A DNA stretch of 29,564 bases from Cyanophora paradoxa (GCA_004431415.1 QPMI01000257.1:1-29564); one strand, 5' to 3'; counted from the stretch's first letter, positions 17,277-27,747 are shown. Notes: generated by a model not told the origin, from the letters alone. Numbers and translations are program-made.

Positions 17277-20200
17277 TTAAATTGCGACAGCAATGTAATG
17301 AATTGTAACTGGAAATCCTGGTCTGTCAAAAGAACTTAATGGAACTATGTCAAGCTCACAAGTGAAATAGCTACTGTAAACTTGTTTAAGCCTAACATAC
17401 ATTCGATAGTAGTAGGCTGTCTCATTGTGTTGTATACCAGTTGTTACAATAGGAGGGTTAGCAAAGCTGCTGTTGAAATTAATAGTGAGGTTAAACCTAT
17501 GGTCAGGATTTGCCCAAAGATAAGGAGTAGTGTAAACATACGTTCCTGCTTGGATTTTCCCATTAAAATATGCATTGAGTTGACTGGAAAGATCTGCCTC
17601 TGTAATACATCGACTGATGGTCGCATTATTTGAGGGTTCATAGCATAGAAATTTCTTGCATAGGCATTTCCACGAACAAGTAAGGTTTTATCAAAGTAAT
17701 TCTGCGAATTGTGGAAGAACCATGTTTCTTCAAACATAGGTCCTGCTGGTTCTACAATCTGACCTGATCCTACATACATTGTGTTGTTGGCTCTGATTGT
17801 GGTGGCTGTGAAAGGATCAAGAGTTGGTCTATTGGTCAAATCATTGTAGTTTCCTGAGAAAATTGCAGGTTTGTTATAGATATCTGTATTCCAATCATGA
17901 GTGTGTGCAAAATCTGTAATCTCTGCCTTTGTGTGGGTGTGACCAACATATGCAACATTTCCAAGATCTGTAATCTCTGCCTTGGTATGGGTGTGACCCA
18001 CATATGCAACATTTCCGAGATCTAATATCTCTGATTTAACATGAGTGTGAGCGAAATTTGTGATATCTGCTCTTGTGTGGAAGTGTGCAAAATCTGTAAT
18101 TTGTGATTTGGTGTGAGTGTGTGCAAAATCTGTGATTTCTGCCTTTGTGTGGGTGTGTGATCTATTATTTAGATCAAGGAAACTACCCGAAAATGCAACA
18201 GGATGCAGATTTGCAGCAGTAGGTTTATTTATGAGATCATTATAATCTCCTGTGAAAGAGATGGTCTTTAGTTCACCCCTTCCTACATAATCAGAAGGGA
18301 GATCAATCTTAATGGGCATAATAGCTGGATCATCAGGTATCTCATACTCACCTCCTGGATGAACCACAGGAAAGGTTTGATTGCTTTCAGTATGGACAAA
18401 GAAGTTACATGCTGTTACTGTTCCATCAATAGTCCCACCTGTGAGAGGGAGGTAATTGCCTGTAACACCAATACCTATACCTGCAATGATTGTATTTAGT
18501 TCTGTTTCATCTATGTAGTTCTGAGCTTGAAGGTAATCCTCTGTGACTACTCTCGAAATGCTCTCATTGTGTATGTTTTTTGCAGCCATTCTTTGATTGG
18601 CTTCCAGAACCCCACCATAATCTGTTTTAATCCATGCAAGCTCTGCCCTTCCATAATTATCATTTGCAGTTCCCACTATGGGAATGTAGGAATACTTATC
18701 TCGACTGAAAACTATCATTGGTCTTGAGCCATCTAAGCTGCTTACATCTGCTACATGAACCTGTATAGCAGAGTTGTAATTTTGGTAGGTTGCTGGGTCT
18801 GTTGGGACTCTGAATGTATCTGTGGGAATGTCAGCCTCCATGTAGCTTGACACAAAGATATTTGGTATGGTTGCTCCTGGTGGTGGTGGGGTTTCAAAAG
18901 AGCCTGGTAATGTCCTAATATGAAGTGGTCCTCTCATAGCTGAATTTGCAAGTGTCCCATTCACATGAACATAGTGTTCATTCAAAAAGATCCTTTCAGG
19001 GATATTACAAGTCTGGTAAAGAGAAACCCCCAAGTTATCAAGAGGCTCCACCTTTGCAAATTCTGGTTGGTCATTGATCTCATCCCAAATATGTTCATGT
19101 TTGCTTGGTGGGAACTCAGTTGGAATCCCATCAATTTCACCCCAATCATGCCTGTGATCCTCTGGTGGATACTTTTGAGGTTTGCCTAAGATCTCATCCC
19201 AATCATGATTGTGATCCTCTGGGGGATACTTTGCAGGTTTATTATTAATTTGTTCATAATCAGGAAAGAACTCCCAGATCTCAGGTCGAAATCCATCTGG
19301 TAATAATTCCTCATGGGGTTCATAAGGTTGCTCATAATCAACAACTGGTGGATCATGCCCATCTGGCAAATACTCCTCATCAGGTTCATAGTTCTGCTCA
19401 TACTCAAACTCTTGTGGATCTAAGCCATCTGGTAGTATCTCCTCCTCATTGGATCAAACTGATCATATTCATATTCTTGTGGGTCAAAACCATCTGGTAA
19501 ATATTCTTCCTCATCTGGAACGAATTGATATTCATCAAGCTCTAATATATCGATTTCAGGAGGTAAATACTGCTCATCTATTTGCTTTTTTGGTTCAATT
19601 ATAGGTTTATTGCGAACTTGCTCCCAACTAACAATGTGCTGCCCAAAGGCTACATCTTCAGTTGCTGTGTATTCTCTTCCAGGTTGCTTCTTTGGTGTTA
19701 AATCGGGTGGTCCATTGGGAAATGGAATAGGGAATGGGACAGTAGGTCCATTGGGACCATAATGCTCAATGATTTCTCTTAGGGTTTTCTCACTTACAAG
19801 CTTCTCTCCATTTGCATACACATTGCTGCCATGGATATTTCGCCATTGCCTGGTTCGAATTCCAAGGTCTTTCACATTGCTATACAAAGGCAAAAGGTGC
19901 CTATCCATTTCGACTAAATCAGGGTGTAAATGGATTGCTACTGGTTGACTGGGGCTACTGTTGATTGTAATTGATGGCTTTTTTTGATGGACATCTTTTG
20001 GAGTAAAAAACCCAAAAGGCTCATTCCTCGCAAAGTCATATGTAATATCCTTGGGGTATACATCATTTGTGTAGGAGACCTGATTTGTGTTGGCAATGGG
20101 ACCCACTTGCAATACTTGGGGGACCTCAGCTTTTGCAGTGCTGCCCTCATTGTAAATTCGCAAAGCTGTGTTCTGTTTGCCCTGCTCATCTTGAACATTG

Positions 20201-20535
20201 AAAATCAATCGACCACTATCGAACCTGGAAGGTATATCTGGGTGAGTGCCACTGGTTTTTAGTTTCCTAGGTCTCCTTCTTGTTGCTTTGATCTCTGCCA
20301 CTTGGTTTGCTTTCACATTACCCAAACTAAAGGCTACACTGACATCCTCTTTATCTGGATCGGTTTGATTCACAGATAAAGCATGCTCCCTTGATTGAGT
20401 CTTTGATGAATTATCAGAGCTGTGGTCAATTGAAACTGAACCCTTTACTTTAATATTATCAAAGTTCACATGCTTGGTGCTGCTTGCATTATCATCTTGA
20501 ATGGTTTCTAGATTTGGTGGGTAATTGAAGCTCAT
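17277..20535 (-). pseudogene. Giant phage-like fibre with HxH repeats, two frameshifts
   Basis: This gene has about 1,085 codons, read in three pieces: 20535-about 19445, about 19445-17640 and about 17635-17277. The breaks are single-base shifts, since the protein pattern continues in the next frame each time. Order: N-terminal region with VYANGEKLVSEKTLREIIEH; acidic repeats (LPDGFDPQEYEYDQ, LPDGHDPPVVDYEQ); three units like KPQKYPPEDHRHDWGEIDG; a central part; at least seven FAHTHTKAEITD units; YNDLINKPT-type units; and a C-terminal head ending in beta-rich sequence. HxH repeats bind iron in phage T4 gp37-type needles. It is the promoter-proximal gene of the minus-strand block and diverges from patatin. 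The intact gene would be the main receptor fibre; this copy is broken or carries assembly indels. Confidence 0.75.
17895..18165 (-). repeat. HxH-encoding repeats within the giant fibre
   Basis: About eight related units encode [FV]xHTHTKxEITD, each with a His-x-His pair. Two of the units are spaced by LGNVAYVG. On the plus strand they show as repeated GTGTGGGTGTG and AAATCTGTAATCTCTGCC-like segments. Confidence 0.85.
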
Positions 20536-20578
20536 GGCTTTTACTATATGGATTTATAAAATTCCTGATAAGTAAAAG
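20536..20578. promoter_or_regulatory. Divergent promoter, fibre / patatin
   Basis: Only 43 bases separate the divergent starts. The plus-strand start follows GATAAGTAAAAG directly and the minus-strand start follows TATAGTAAAAGCC. Both match the AT-rich (T)AAAAG element seen before many genes of this element. Confidence 0.5.
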
Positions 20579-22135
20579 ATGCCTCTCAAGGTCGTTTTAA
20601 GTCTTTCTGGCGGGGGTGCAAGGGGCATTATCATAACCAGGCTGCTAAAAGAAATCGAAAATCGAACTGGCAGGAGAATAATCGATCTTGTGGATCTTGT
20701 GAGTGGAACTTCCACTGGTGGGATCATTGCAATAGGTTTGAATATAAGGCATCCTGATAGACCAGGTGAACCTAAACTGACAGCAAACGATTTACACAAT
20801 ATTTACCTAACTCAACTGCCTTTGATTTTCGCAAATCCTCGAAATATCATTGAAAATGCCCTATTTAACACAAAGTATGATGTGGGACCCTTGGAGACTG
20901 CAATCAATTCAGTTACTGGGGAATCACTAATACAGGATTCCCTAAAGGACATTGTGATTACATCTTTTGATACTCAGAATATGAAACCAATATTTATCAC
21001 AAATGATAACAATTACAACTTTATGCCCTGTAAGATTGCTGCTAGGGCTACTTCTGCTGCTCCTACATACTTTTCACCTGTAAGCATTGTTGATTTCAAT
21101 CGGGGAGTATATGTCTGTCTCATTGATGGTGCCATTTCGGGAAACAATAATCCCAGTGTGTGTGGTTACAGCCATGCAAAGAAGATTTACAGTGATGATG
21201 ATGACATTATAGTAATAAGTATCTCTTGTGGAGAGGTGGACCCACATTTAGAGTCTGATTATGTGGGTTATGCTTATGAGACTGTGAACAGCTGGGGAAT
21301 TCTCTCATGGATTGCCTCAACAGATGGAAGCCCATTGATTAACATGCTCATGGCTGCAAGTGAGCTTTCTGCCCTTGATAAGATGGAGGAGTTGTTACCC
21401 TACAACTATGATCAAGATTATGGTAGATACTATAGGCTATCGGTCCCTCTTCCAAACCATATAGTTAGCTCCCTTGATGACACTTCTAAAATCCCAGATA
21501 TGCTTTCTTTCACAGAAACCTACATTGCAGCAAACAATGATATGATCAATAAGCTTTGCAGCCTACTAGTAGCAAACTATGAACTAAAGAACCCTTCAAA
21601 GGCTTACATTTCATCCACTCTCACTACATCACCACCTTTGGATGCTAATTGGTATCAGCTTGCAGATGATGCCTTCACTGCCTCATCCTCTGTGACTGGT
21701 AAAGAGCCTTTCATGGCTAGACCTTCAGCATTTGGCTGGGAAGCTGGAGCCTATGCTCCTGAGCAGATATGGGAAACCCCCACTGAATACCTTCAAGTTG
21801 CTTTTCCATATACTTTTGAACTCTCCTCTGTGATTGCCTATGGATCAGGGGACACCAATGCTTTTATTAAGACTTTCAATGTGGCAACATCCACTGATGG
21901 GATCAACTGGTCTTTTATTCGATCAGATGGGCAAAACAAAATATATGTCTGTGAGAACATTAACAATGCTCACAACTCTGGTGATGTGGCTCTATTGAGT
22001 GGGTTCCCTCTCAGCATCAAGGATGCTTTTTACATAGGTTTTTCTCTGAGAATAAGATATATTCGCATTTATCCCCTTGTGTATGTGAATGCTCCCACAA
22101 TGAGAGTTGACTTTACAGGTGCCTTTATTCGATAA
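20579..22135 (+). CDS. Patatin-like phospholipase with C-terminal discoidin-like domain
   Basis: The protein has 518 residues and is intact. The N-terminal half is a patatin domain. It has the oxyanion loop GGGARG at residues 11-16, the nucleophile elbow GTSTGG at 43-48 (Ser45), and DGA at about 183-185 supplying the catalytic Asp. These make the Ser-Asp dyad of phospholipase A-type acyl hydrolases. From about residue 355 the sequence resembles an F5/8 type C (discoidin) carbohydrate- or lipid-binding domain: PSAFGWEAGAYAPEQIW, EYLQVAFPYTFELSSVIAYG, STDGINW, IRYIRIYPLVY. A lipase plus a binding tail suits a membrane-acting virion or lysis protein. No signal peptide is visible. It converges on the penton gene with an 11-base overlap. 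Confidence 0.85.
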   Translation: MPLKVVLSLSGGGARGIIITRLLKEIENRTGRRIIDLVDLVSGTSTGGIIAIGLNIRHPDRPGEPKLTANDLHNIYLTQLPLIFANPRNIIENALFNTKYDVGPLETAINSVTGESLIQDSLKDIVITSFDTQNMKPIFITNDNNYNFMPCKIAARATSAAPTYFSPVSIVDFNRGVYVCLIDGAISGNNNPSVCGYSHAKKIYSDDDDIIVISISCGEVDPHLESDYVGYAYETVNSWGILSWIASTDGSPLINMLMAASELSALDKMEELLPYNYDQDYGRYYRLSVPLPNHIVSSLDDTSKIPDMLSFTETYIAANNDMINKLCSLLVANYELKNPSKAYISSTLTTSPPLDANWYQLADDAFTASSSVTGKEPFMARPSAFGWEAGAYAPEQIWETPTEYLQVAFPYTFELSSVIAYGSGDTNAFIKTFNVATSTDGINWSFIRSDGQNKIYVCENINNAHNSGDVALLSGFPLSIKDAFYIGFSLRIRYIRIYPLVYVNAPTMRVDFTGAFIR

Positions 22136-23055
22136 ACTCCAACTGAAAAGAATTATCGATTCCATTCATATCAATCAGTTCACCAAAGTAATCTTTAAAC
22201 TCCACAGTGAGTTCCCTTATCACCAGGTTTCTGTCATTGATTTGAATAAATTCTGCATGTTCACCACTATGGTAAACATAGCCCCCTATATCTTTACTCA
22301 ATTGCAATCTAAGGATAGCTCCCTGGTTTTGTGGTTGCGATTTTGGAATTATATTGTGTCTGCTGGCAAAGGGGGACAGCTCTTTAATATGCATGTACAG
22401 ATACTGCTCAGCATTCATATCAGACATCTTCCTGCTGTCAAAATAATATTGCAAGGGCTTAGAGGAGAGTCTGGGTCCTGAGAAGGTGATTCCCCATGCT
22501 GGGTGATCAGGTGTAATAGGTTTGCCATCATACTTTAAAAGGTTCTCAGGTCGATAGGGAGATCCACCAACAGGAGGAGTGCTATAATACCCAGTGGTGT
22601 ATTCAGTAGAACTCACACCCAAAAGCTTCCCTATTCTCTGGTTGCTTGCAATAAAACGAAACTCATGGTTACTGTAAAACTCCACTTTATAGGTAGTTGG
22701 GTTATAGAATATCTTGAACTCAAAAGCTACTGTTTTGCCTGCAATGGTTTGGAAGCTTGAATAGTTCAGCCCATAATTATAAGGGTGTGTTACCCAAAAT
22801 GACCCTGATTGATGTAGCCACTGGGAAGGGGATACACTTGTTGTGTGATCACTTGGTTATATGAACCATCTTGGTAATTAAACTGAACTGTTAGATGATC
22901 AGTTCCCACACTGTTATAGATGCTGTTTGGAATCTCTGCATATAGAACCCTGCATTCCCTTGGTCTCTCTACTGGAGTTGTGAGGGTGACCCTGTAAGAG
23001 TTTTCATTTGTCCTTGGCTTCTATCCCTGCTATCAATATTAACGAGCCGGTTCAT
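22125..23055 (-). pseudogene. Penton-like capsid vertex protein, two frameshifts
   Basis: The start at 23055 encodes MNRLVNIDSRDRS, the typical opening of PLV and virophage penton proteins. After about 50 bases the pattern continues in another frame (ECRVLYAEIPNSIYNSV) and shifts again near 22815. From there it is open to the stop at 22125. The last 186 residues contain YLYMHIKELSPFASR, GAILRLQLSKDIGGYVYHSG and ELTVEFKDYFGELIDMNG, again classic penton blocks. The protein would form the five-fold vertices of the icosahedral capsid. About 310 residues are expected. It diverges from the second penton-like gene. Without the frameshifts the family call would be strong; as it stands, it is a broken gene or carries assembly indels. 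Confidence 0.72.
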
Positions 23056-23084
23056 TTTAATATATAAATATAGATAAAAGAAGA
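23056..23084. promoter_or_regulatory. Divergent promoter between two penton-like genes
   Basis: A 29-base gap holds TTTTAATATATAAATATAGATAAAAGAAGA. ATAAAAGA at 23074-23081 sits just before the plus-strand ATG, and the TATATAAATA core could serve both directions. Confidence 0.5.
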
Positions 23085-24094
23085 ATGCCTGTGGATTACA
23101 TCGAGGTTAGCTCATTTAATACAATCTCTGGTGATGGTCCCACATCAAGCTTTGTGGCTAGACTCCCCAGTAGTTATGAGAATGTGAGGGCTGTGAGACT
23201 GGTCTCAGCCGAATTTTATAACAGTATCCCTATGGTGAGTGGTGAAACCAAAGCAGGAGATGTGACAGTTGACAATGCATTTAGCATTTATTATTCTGAA
23301 CAAACTCCTGGAGCTGGAAGCTCAGGAATTCCAACAGTTCGCCCAGCTGCTGACTATGAACAATGGAAACAATTCATTATAAGTCGAAACACCCCCATCC
23401 AAAGCCACCAGCAACTGGTGAATGTAATTAACTCTAAATTCGAAGGCAGAAATCCCCAACCATCCATTCGCTGCAAATGGATGAATCACTGAAACGAATT
23501 ATATTCCACTCAGCAGTACCATTTTACTTGGCTTTCTCAGTAGCTGTGAACCCAAGCCAACAAACAATCCAAAAGCTGTTGAGTTCAGCTAGACTGCTGG
23601 GTCTTGATCCTGGAAGATATGGTAACTCCCCAATCCAATCACAGGTCTATGATGCTCTCACTGATGGAATCTTTACTGGTGGTCGCGTGAATGGCATTAT
23701 ATCTTCTTTTGAGCCTGAGAAGACCAGGGACAGTGTTTTGTTTGTGAGAGTAAAGGAGCTGGGTGATCTGGTGCAATGTGGGGATGGTCTTCTGACTGGT
23801 TACTTTCACAAAATAGTGGTCCCTGATAAAGACTATGGTGAGCATGTTGTTTACAATTCAACAGAAGCTCACCCACTTTACAAATACTATAATAAAAAGG
23901 TTGGATTATCCACTTTCTCGGTTGATATTGTAAATGCTATTAATGAACCAATTGATTTTGAGGGTCAACCTGTTCATCTTACCTTTGAAATTCGCTATGG
24001 TGATGAGCCAGCTGGGGACCCAGTTTATGAATACTTCAAGATGCGAATGTCACAGCTTCACCCTTCCTATCCAGTTATTACAAACTTCGCATAA
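23085..24094 (+). pseudogene. Second penton-like minor capsid protein, one frameshift
   Basis: Two frames cover one gene: 23085-about 23465 and about 23465-24094. The first part (VEVSSFNT-type opening, YENVRAVRLVSAEFYNSIP, HQQLVNVINSKFEG) and the last part (VLFVRVKELGDLV, GYFHKIVVPDKDYGEH, LSTFSVDIVNAINEPIDFEG) follow the same block order as penton proteins. The blocks are a start rich in strand residues with R-x-V-x-L-V-x-A-E, then L-x-V-K-E-L, then a final D-F-x-G strand. It is clearly distinct from the divergent gene at 22125-23055. Expected length is about 336 residues. It is probably a minor capsid protein, either a second vertex protein or a specialised vertex. Confidence 0.6.
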
Positions 24095-24130
24095 ATTAAG
24101 GATCATTGGTAGATTTTTTATGTTGCAGTA

Positions 24131-24140
24131 TAATAAAAGA
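24131..24140 (+). promoter_or_regulatory. TAATAAAAGA element before the major capsid gene
   Basis: TAATAAAAGA lies eight bases before the ATG at 24148. It matches elements at 23074-23081, 26379-26387 and 27785-27793, each within about 15 bases of a start codon. Confidence 0.5.
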
Positions 24141-24147
24141 GAATATA

Positions 24148-25515
24148 ATGGATATCACTTCCACTCTTCAAAGACTTTCGCTGAAAGAAGCCCTAACAAC
24201 CCCAGAAGAGGCGAAAGCCTTTTTCCTGGATAACTCCCTTATGCTTGGTCTCGAATCCAAATCTAAGCCAGTTCTAGTTGTTGTGAATCCAGCAATACTT
24301 TTGAGAATAATGTTGGAAATCGCATTTCCTTCAAGCTACCTCGCTACAATTTCTGTGGAAAACTCGAACTTGCTTTCGACCTTCCAGCCATCACGTTTGC
24401 TGGTGATACTGACCTAGTTCGCAATGGATACACTCGCCCAGTTGGTGCTTTAGTTCAGCGACTTGAAATTACCTATGGATCTTACACCTACCATATTCCA
24501 TCTGATTTCCTTGCTCATTTCCCCCTGGTCTATTATTCGGAGGATCAACTAGCTAAAAAGAAGCGATCAATGGGCATGGTTCATGGCATCCCTGCTCATG
24601 GAACCAACCGCCTTGGTGGCTCATTCTTTGTTGAAATCCCTGTGCCTTGGCTAAATCACTACCTTCCCCTTGGTGCTTTATCTGGTGAAATGGTTGTTAC
24701 TGTTTGGTTTAAGGATGCTGGAAAGGGTTATGTTGAAACTTCCTATGGTGGTCGCTCTCTCCTGTTGTTGGTGGGACAGTTGCTGATAAGACAGAAGATG
24801 ATGGTCTTGGTGATACTGCTAATGCCACACTTGCCCATGTTGGTCAAAATATCACAACTTTCAGTCTTGGTGCAACAACTCCTGTTATTTCTATTACTTC
24901 TCCTCGCCTTTACATGCATGCTATTAATGTTTCTGATGAGCTTTCGCTACTGTCATTGAAAAGGTTAAGACAACTGGCATGGCTATTCCCTCCCTTGATA
25001 TTGGATTTGTAGATGCTAGTGCTTTCCCTGCCAAGGGCAATGCCCAACCCAATCGAATTAACCTCTCTCAAATCTCAGGTCTTGTATATGCTCTGCTTGT
25101 TTCAGTTCGTGATCATGAAACTGTTGACAAATCCAATGGCTCCCACAGTGTTCTTAAGACCTATGCCAACTCCAAAGACATAACATTTACAACTGAAATA
25201 AATGGTCAGCGACTTTTTGCCACTGAGCCAATTTCCCTACTCAAAGGTGCTGAGCTAATTGCTGATGCCTTCAAATGCTCTAACATGGATAAGGTTGCTG
25301 ATCGCTATGTCCTCTCAGGACTCCCATTCTGTCTTGATGGAGAAAAGGCAATTCGAAATATTGCCCAGTCTGGTTATGTTGATTTAACAAATTCCTCTTC
25401 TTCCTTCCTCACCCTCTACATGCCCTCAGATAAGGTAATCGATGTTAATGTTCGCGCTCTCATGCATAGCTTTATTATTGTCGACAAAGATGGTTTACGC
25501 AGAATTAATTTATAG
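24148..25515 (+). pseudogene. Major capsid protein (double jelly-roll type), three frameshifts
   Basis: About 455 codons span 24148-25515. The reading frame switches near 24290, 24760 and 24945, and each continuation is free of stops until the next shift. Visible blocks: LPRYNFCGKLELAFDLPAIT, RNGYTRPVGALVQRLEITYG, FFVEIPVPWLNHYLPLGALS, GEMVVTVWFKD, and a final 178-residue segment (DIGFVDASAFP, YVLSGLPFCLDGEKAIRNIA, YMPSDKVIDVNVRALMHSFI). Size, the P-x-P-W...LPLGAL pattern and the place between penton-like and ATPase genes fit the PLV major capsid protein. The fold is inferred from context. Three shifts mean this copy cannot give a full-length product unless they are assembly errors. Confidence 0.7.
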
Positions 25516-25580
25516 ATTGTTACGATTTTCAGTCTCCCTGCATTATTTTTATATGTCTTTATTAAGAAAGATATACAACA

Positions 25581-26363
25581 ATGACTGATTTGGATGAATT
25601 TGTGGCTGGTGAAATGATAGAACCACCATTTCGAGTCCTAGCAATTGGGAAATCAGCAACTGGTAAATCAGAAGCTGTAAAATATTGGTTGAAGCAGTTG
25701 CATGATGCCAAAAAGATTGATGTTGTATTAGTTGTGAGTGGAACCAGCTTCAATCATTTCTGGGATAAAGTTGCAACATTGCAACTGGGAAAATGGGATG
25801 CCCCTTACATTGCTAAATTGCTAGATGAAAGGCAAGAGAAAATAGAAAAAGGTGAACCTGTTAACCAGTTATGTGTGGTTCTAGATGATTTAATCGATAA
25901 TGAGATTGTAGACCTAACTCGTGATAAAATTATTGGCTCTCTGTATTCCAGAGGTCGCCATTCGAAAATATCCATTATCTGCATCACACAAAAGCTAAGG
26001 AAAGTCTCTTCGACTATTCGAGTTAATTCGGACTATGCTATGTTTTTAAGTGCTGCAAATCGCAAAGAACTGGAAGCCATAGAGGAAGAATACAATATAA
26101 TGCGAAATAAAGAGGATTTTTACAAGATGTTTGAAGAGTATGTTCACTCCTATCAGTATATTATTTGGTCCTCTGCAAACTACTCAGTTAAATACTATGT
26201 AGATAAAGCTGAGCTTGTGAAAGATTTCCCATTTCCTCGCTTCCACAGAAAGCCAAAAAAGAAAGAAGATGAACTGAAACCACCAGAGAAAGAGGAAGCC
26301 CCCAAAGAAGTGAAAAGCCAAGTCCATAGCAATAAATTGATGCGATATAAACGCGGTTTATAA
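25581..26363 (+). CDS. A32-type genome-packaging ATPase (FtsK/HerA superfamily)
   Basis: The protein has 260 residues and an intact frame. Walker A is GKSATGKS at residues 23-30. Walker B is LCVVLDDLID at about 97-106, with Asp102-Asp103. SIICITQKLRKVSSTIRVNS follows, corresponding to the sensor Gln/Arg region of viral packaging ATPases. The C-terminus is Lys/Glu-rich. This is a hallmark gene of PLVs, virophages, adenovirus-like transposons and nucleocytoplasmic large DNA viruses; it pumps DNA into the capsid. It follows the capsid gene by 65 bases. The start is preceded by TATTAAGAAAGATATACAACA. It is the only morphogenesis hallmark here that is not frameshifted. Confidence 0.88.
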   Translation: MTDLDEFVAGEMIEPPFRVLAIGKSATGKSEAVKYWLKQLHDAKKIDVVLVVSGTSFNHFWDKVATLQLGKWDAPYIAKLLDERQEKIEKGEPVNQLCVVLDDLIDNEIVDLTRDKIIGSLYSRGRHSKISIICITQKLRKVSSTIRVNSDYAMFLSAANRKELEAIEEEYNIMRNKEDFYKMFEEYVHSYQYIIWSSANYSVKYYVDKAELVKDFPFPRFHRKPKKKEDELKPPEKEEAPKEVKSQVHSNKLMRYKRGL

Positions 26364-26378
26364 AATTATCTCTCATTC

Positions 26379-26387
26379 TAATAAAGA
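26379..26387 (+). promoter_or_regulatory. TAATAAAGA element
   Basis: TAATAAAGA lies four bases before the start at 26392, after the ATPase stop. It matches the shared upstream element of the capsid-region genes. Confidence 0.5.
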
Positions 26388-26391
26388 TACA

Positions 26392-27124
26392 ATGCCTCCC
26401 AAACGAAAGATAGGGATCCCAGCTGGGCTGTTGGCTATTCAGGTGGTGGAAACAATGGATCCATTAACACAGACCCACTGAAATTCAATGGTATGAATGA
26501 AGTGAAGCCCTCTCAACAACAAGAAGACCCCCTCAATGCTGCCTATGAGGAATCATTTGATGACAAAGCCCCACAGGCTTCAACCAGTGACCAACTCAAC
26601 ATTTCACCTGAAGCCTCAAAGATGAAGGCTGTTGCTGAGGGAGCCAGGCGAATTATTGGTGCTGCTGATGATAAAGGTTTAGGCTTGCAAGATCTATCAC
26701 TGGCTCGCAAAGGTGAGGGTCTTAGTAAGGAATCAGACAAGGTAATTCAGTCTATGGCTGGTGAAGTCACATACAAGACTGCTCCCACTCAAAATATTCA
26801 TCGAATTCCCAAGGCTCAATGGGATGAGATGACTGCTAAACTCAAAGATCTGGAAGCCAAATCAAGTGCCTTGGAGCAGTATGTTACTGAGAAGAAAGAG
26901 AGAGCCAAGCTAAAGGAGATGCTTCGAAAGGAAGTTTATAAAATGGCATTACTGGTGTCCCAGATAAACAGTTTATTGCTAAGAAAGAGACCCAAATCGA
27001 TGAGCAGGCAGTAGATGAAATGAAAACAAAGACCCAGAAGGGAACCATTGAACTGGTGGCCACTAAAGCTGAAGTAGAAAAGGGAGTAGCTCCCACAGTA
27101 TATAAAAGACGAGTTTGGCTTTAA
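26392..27124 (+). pseudogene. Coiled-coil protein of the capsid gene cluster, two frameshifts
   Basis: The start ATG at 26392 (MPPKRKIG, basic) is followed by a shift near 26415, a long open part to about 26940, then another shift and about 60 further codons to TAA at 27122-27124. The middle contains AEGARRIIGAADDKGLGLQD, DKVIQSMAGEVTYKTAPTQN and a helical coiled-coil region (MTAKLKDLEAKSSALEQYV, ERAKLKEMLRKEVYKM). The end is charged. Expected length is about 240 residues. No family is recognised. Its place directly after the packaging ATPase suggests a virion core or scaffold protein, but that is inference. Confidence 0.55.
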
Positions 27125-27146
27125 TTATCTCTGTTTTATTAGAGAC

Positions 27147-27419
27147 ATGGATATAATACGAAAGTTTTTCGAGATGTTCAGTCTGCATGTGGTGAGCAAT
27201 TGCCACAGTGGATGCTGTGAGACAAGAGTGGAGTTTGAGATTTCAGATACTGAGGATAATGCCTCAGAAGCAAGAGAGAGAAGGAGGTCTACGATTTCTG
27301 TGGAGTCAATGCCAGCAGACCCCACAGAGTATACATATGAGCAACAGGAGTATCCAAGGAGAAGTTCTTTACCAGGCGAAAACGTTTTCTCAGCAAATAT
27401 TAATGGAGGATACAATTAG
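27147..27419 (+). CDS. Small Cys-containing acidic protein
   Basis: The product is 90 residues: MDIIRKFFEMFSLHVV (amphipathic or hydrophobic start), SNCHSGCCETRVEF, then an acidic, Ser/Arg-rich polar tail (EDNASEARERRRSTIS). The frame is intact. It lies 22 bases after the coiled-coil gene, with TTTTATTAGAGAC before the ATG. The family is unknown. The N-terminal helix and SxCC could sit on a membrane or capsid surface, but nothing proves it. Confidence 0.5.
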   Translation: MDIIRKFFEMFSLHVVSNCHSGCCETRVEFEISDTEDNASEARERRRSTISVESMPADPTEYTYEQQEYPRRSSLPGENVFSANINGGYN

Positions 27420-27437
27420 TTTGATCGAGTTTACTAT

Positions 27438-27747
27438 ATGAGCCTTTAACTGAGGGTGCTATTAGACACATTCTAGCAAAGCAGAAACGATATAGAGAGG
27501 ACCCAGCATATAGAGAGTATAAGAAACAACAAGCCCTGCATCCTATTATCGCAGAAAAGCCCAAAAAGAGGAGCAGAGACCCAGAGGGAGACCGATTAAA
27601 TATTATTTGCCTACTGATAGTAGCAATGACCCACAGGTCTATAAGATACTTGAGAAAAAGCGGTCTCAGTATGCTACTGAGGCAGCTATTAAAGTTTACA
27701 GACAGGAACTGGTGTTCGCAACAAAAAATGACTTAAAGAAAAAGTAG
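27438..27747 (+). pseudogene. Basic protein with YREDPAYREY motif and AT-hook-like segment, broken
   Basis: From an ATG at 27438 the frame shifts almost at once and again near 27540, then is open to TAG at 27745-27747. The readable parts are GAIRHILAKQKRYREDPAYR, a segment with RPRGRPIKYY (RGRP, like an AT-hook) and a Lys-rich end (TKNDLKKK). Expected length is about 100 residues, strongly basic. It shares the [RK]YRE-x-x-x-YR repeat with the next gene, so the two are paralogs. A DNA-condensing or DNA-binding virion protein is likely but unproven. Confidence 0.45.

Noticed and set aside
17258-17329. Longer start for fibre-family protein D
   Set aside because: The extension lies over the end of the giant fibre gene, is not shared with protein C, and the ATG at 17257 directly follows ATTATAAAG.
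17277-19450. Spliceosomal introns as the cause of the frame changes in the viral genes
   Set aside because: The protein patterns continue with no gap at the breaks, and no GT-AG segment of intron size fits; one- or two-base shifts explain them.
22107-22481. Plus-strand open frame after patatin
   Set aside because: It is antisense to the penton C-terminal part, which has clear family blocks.
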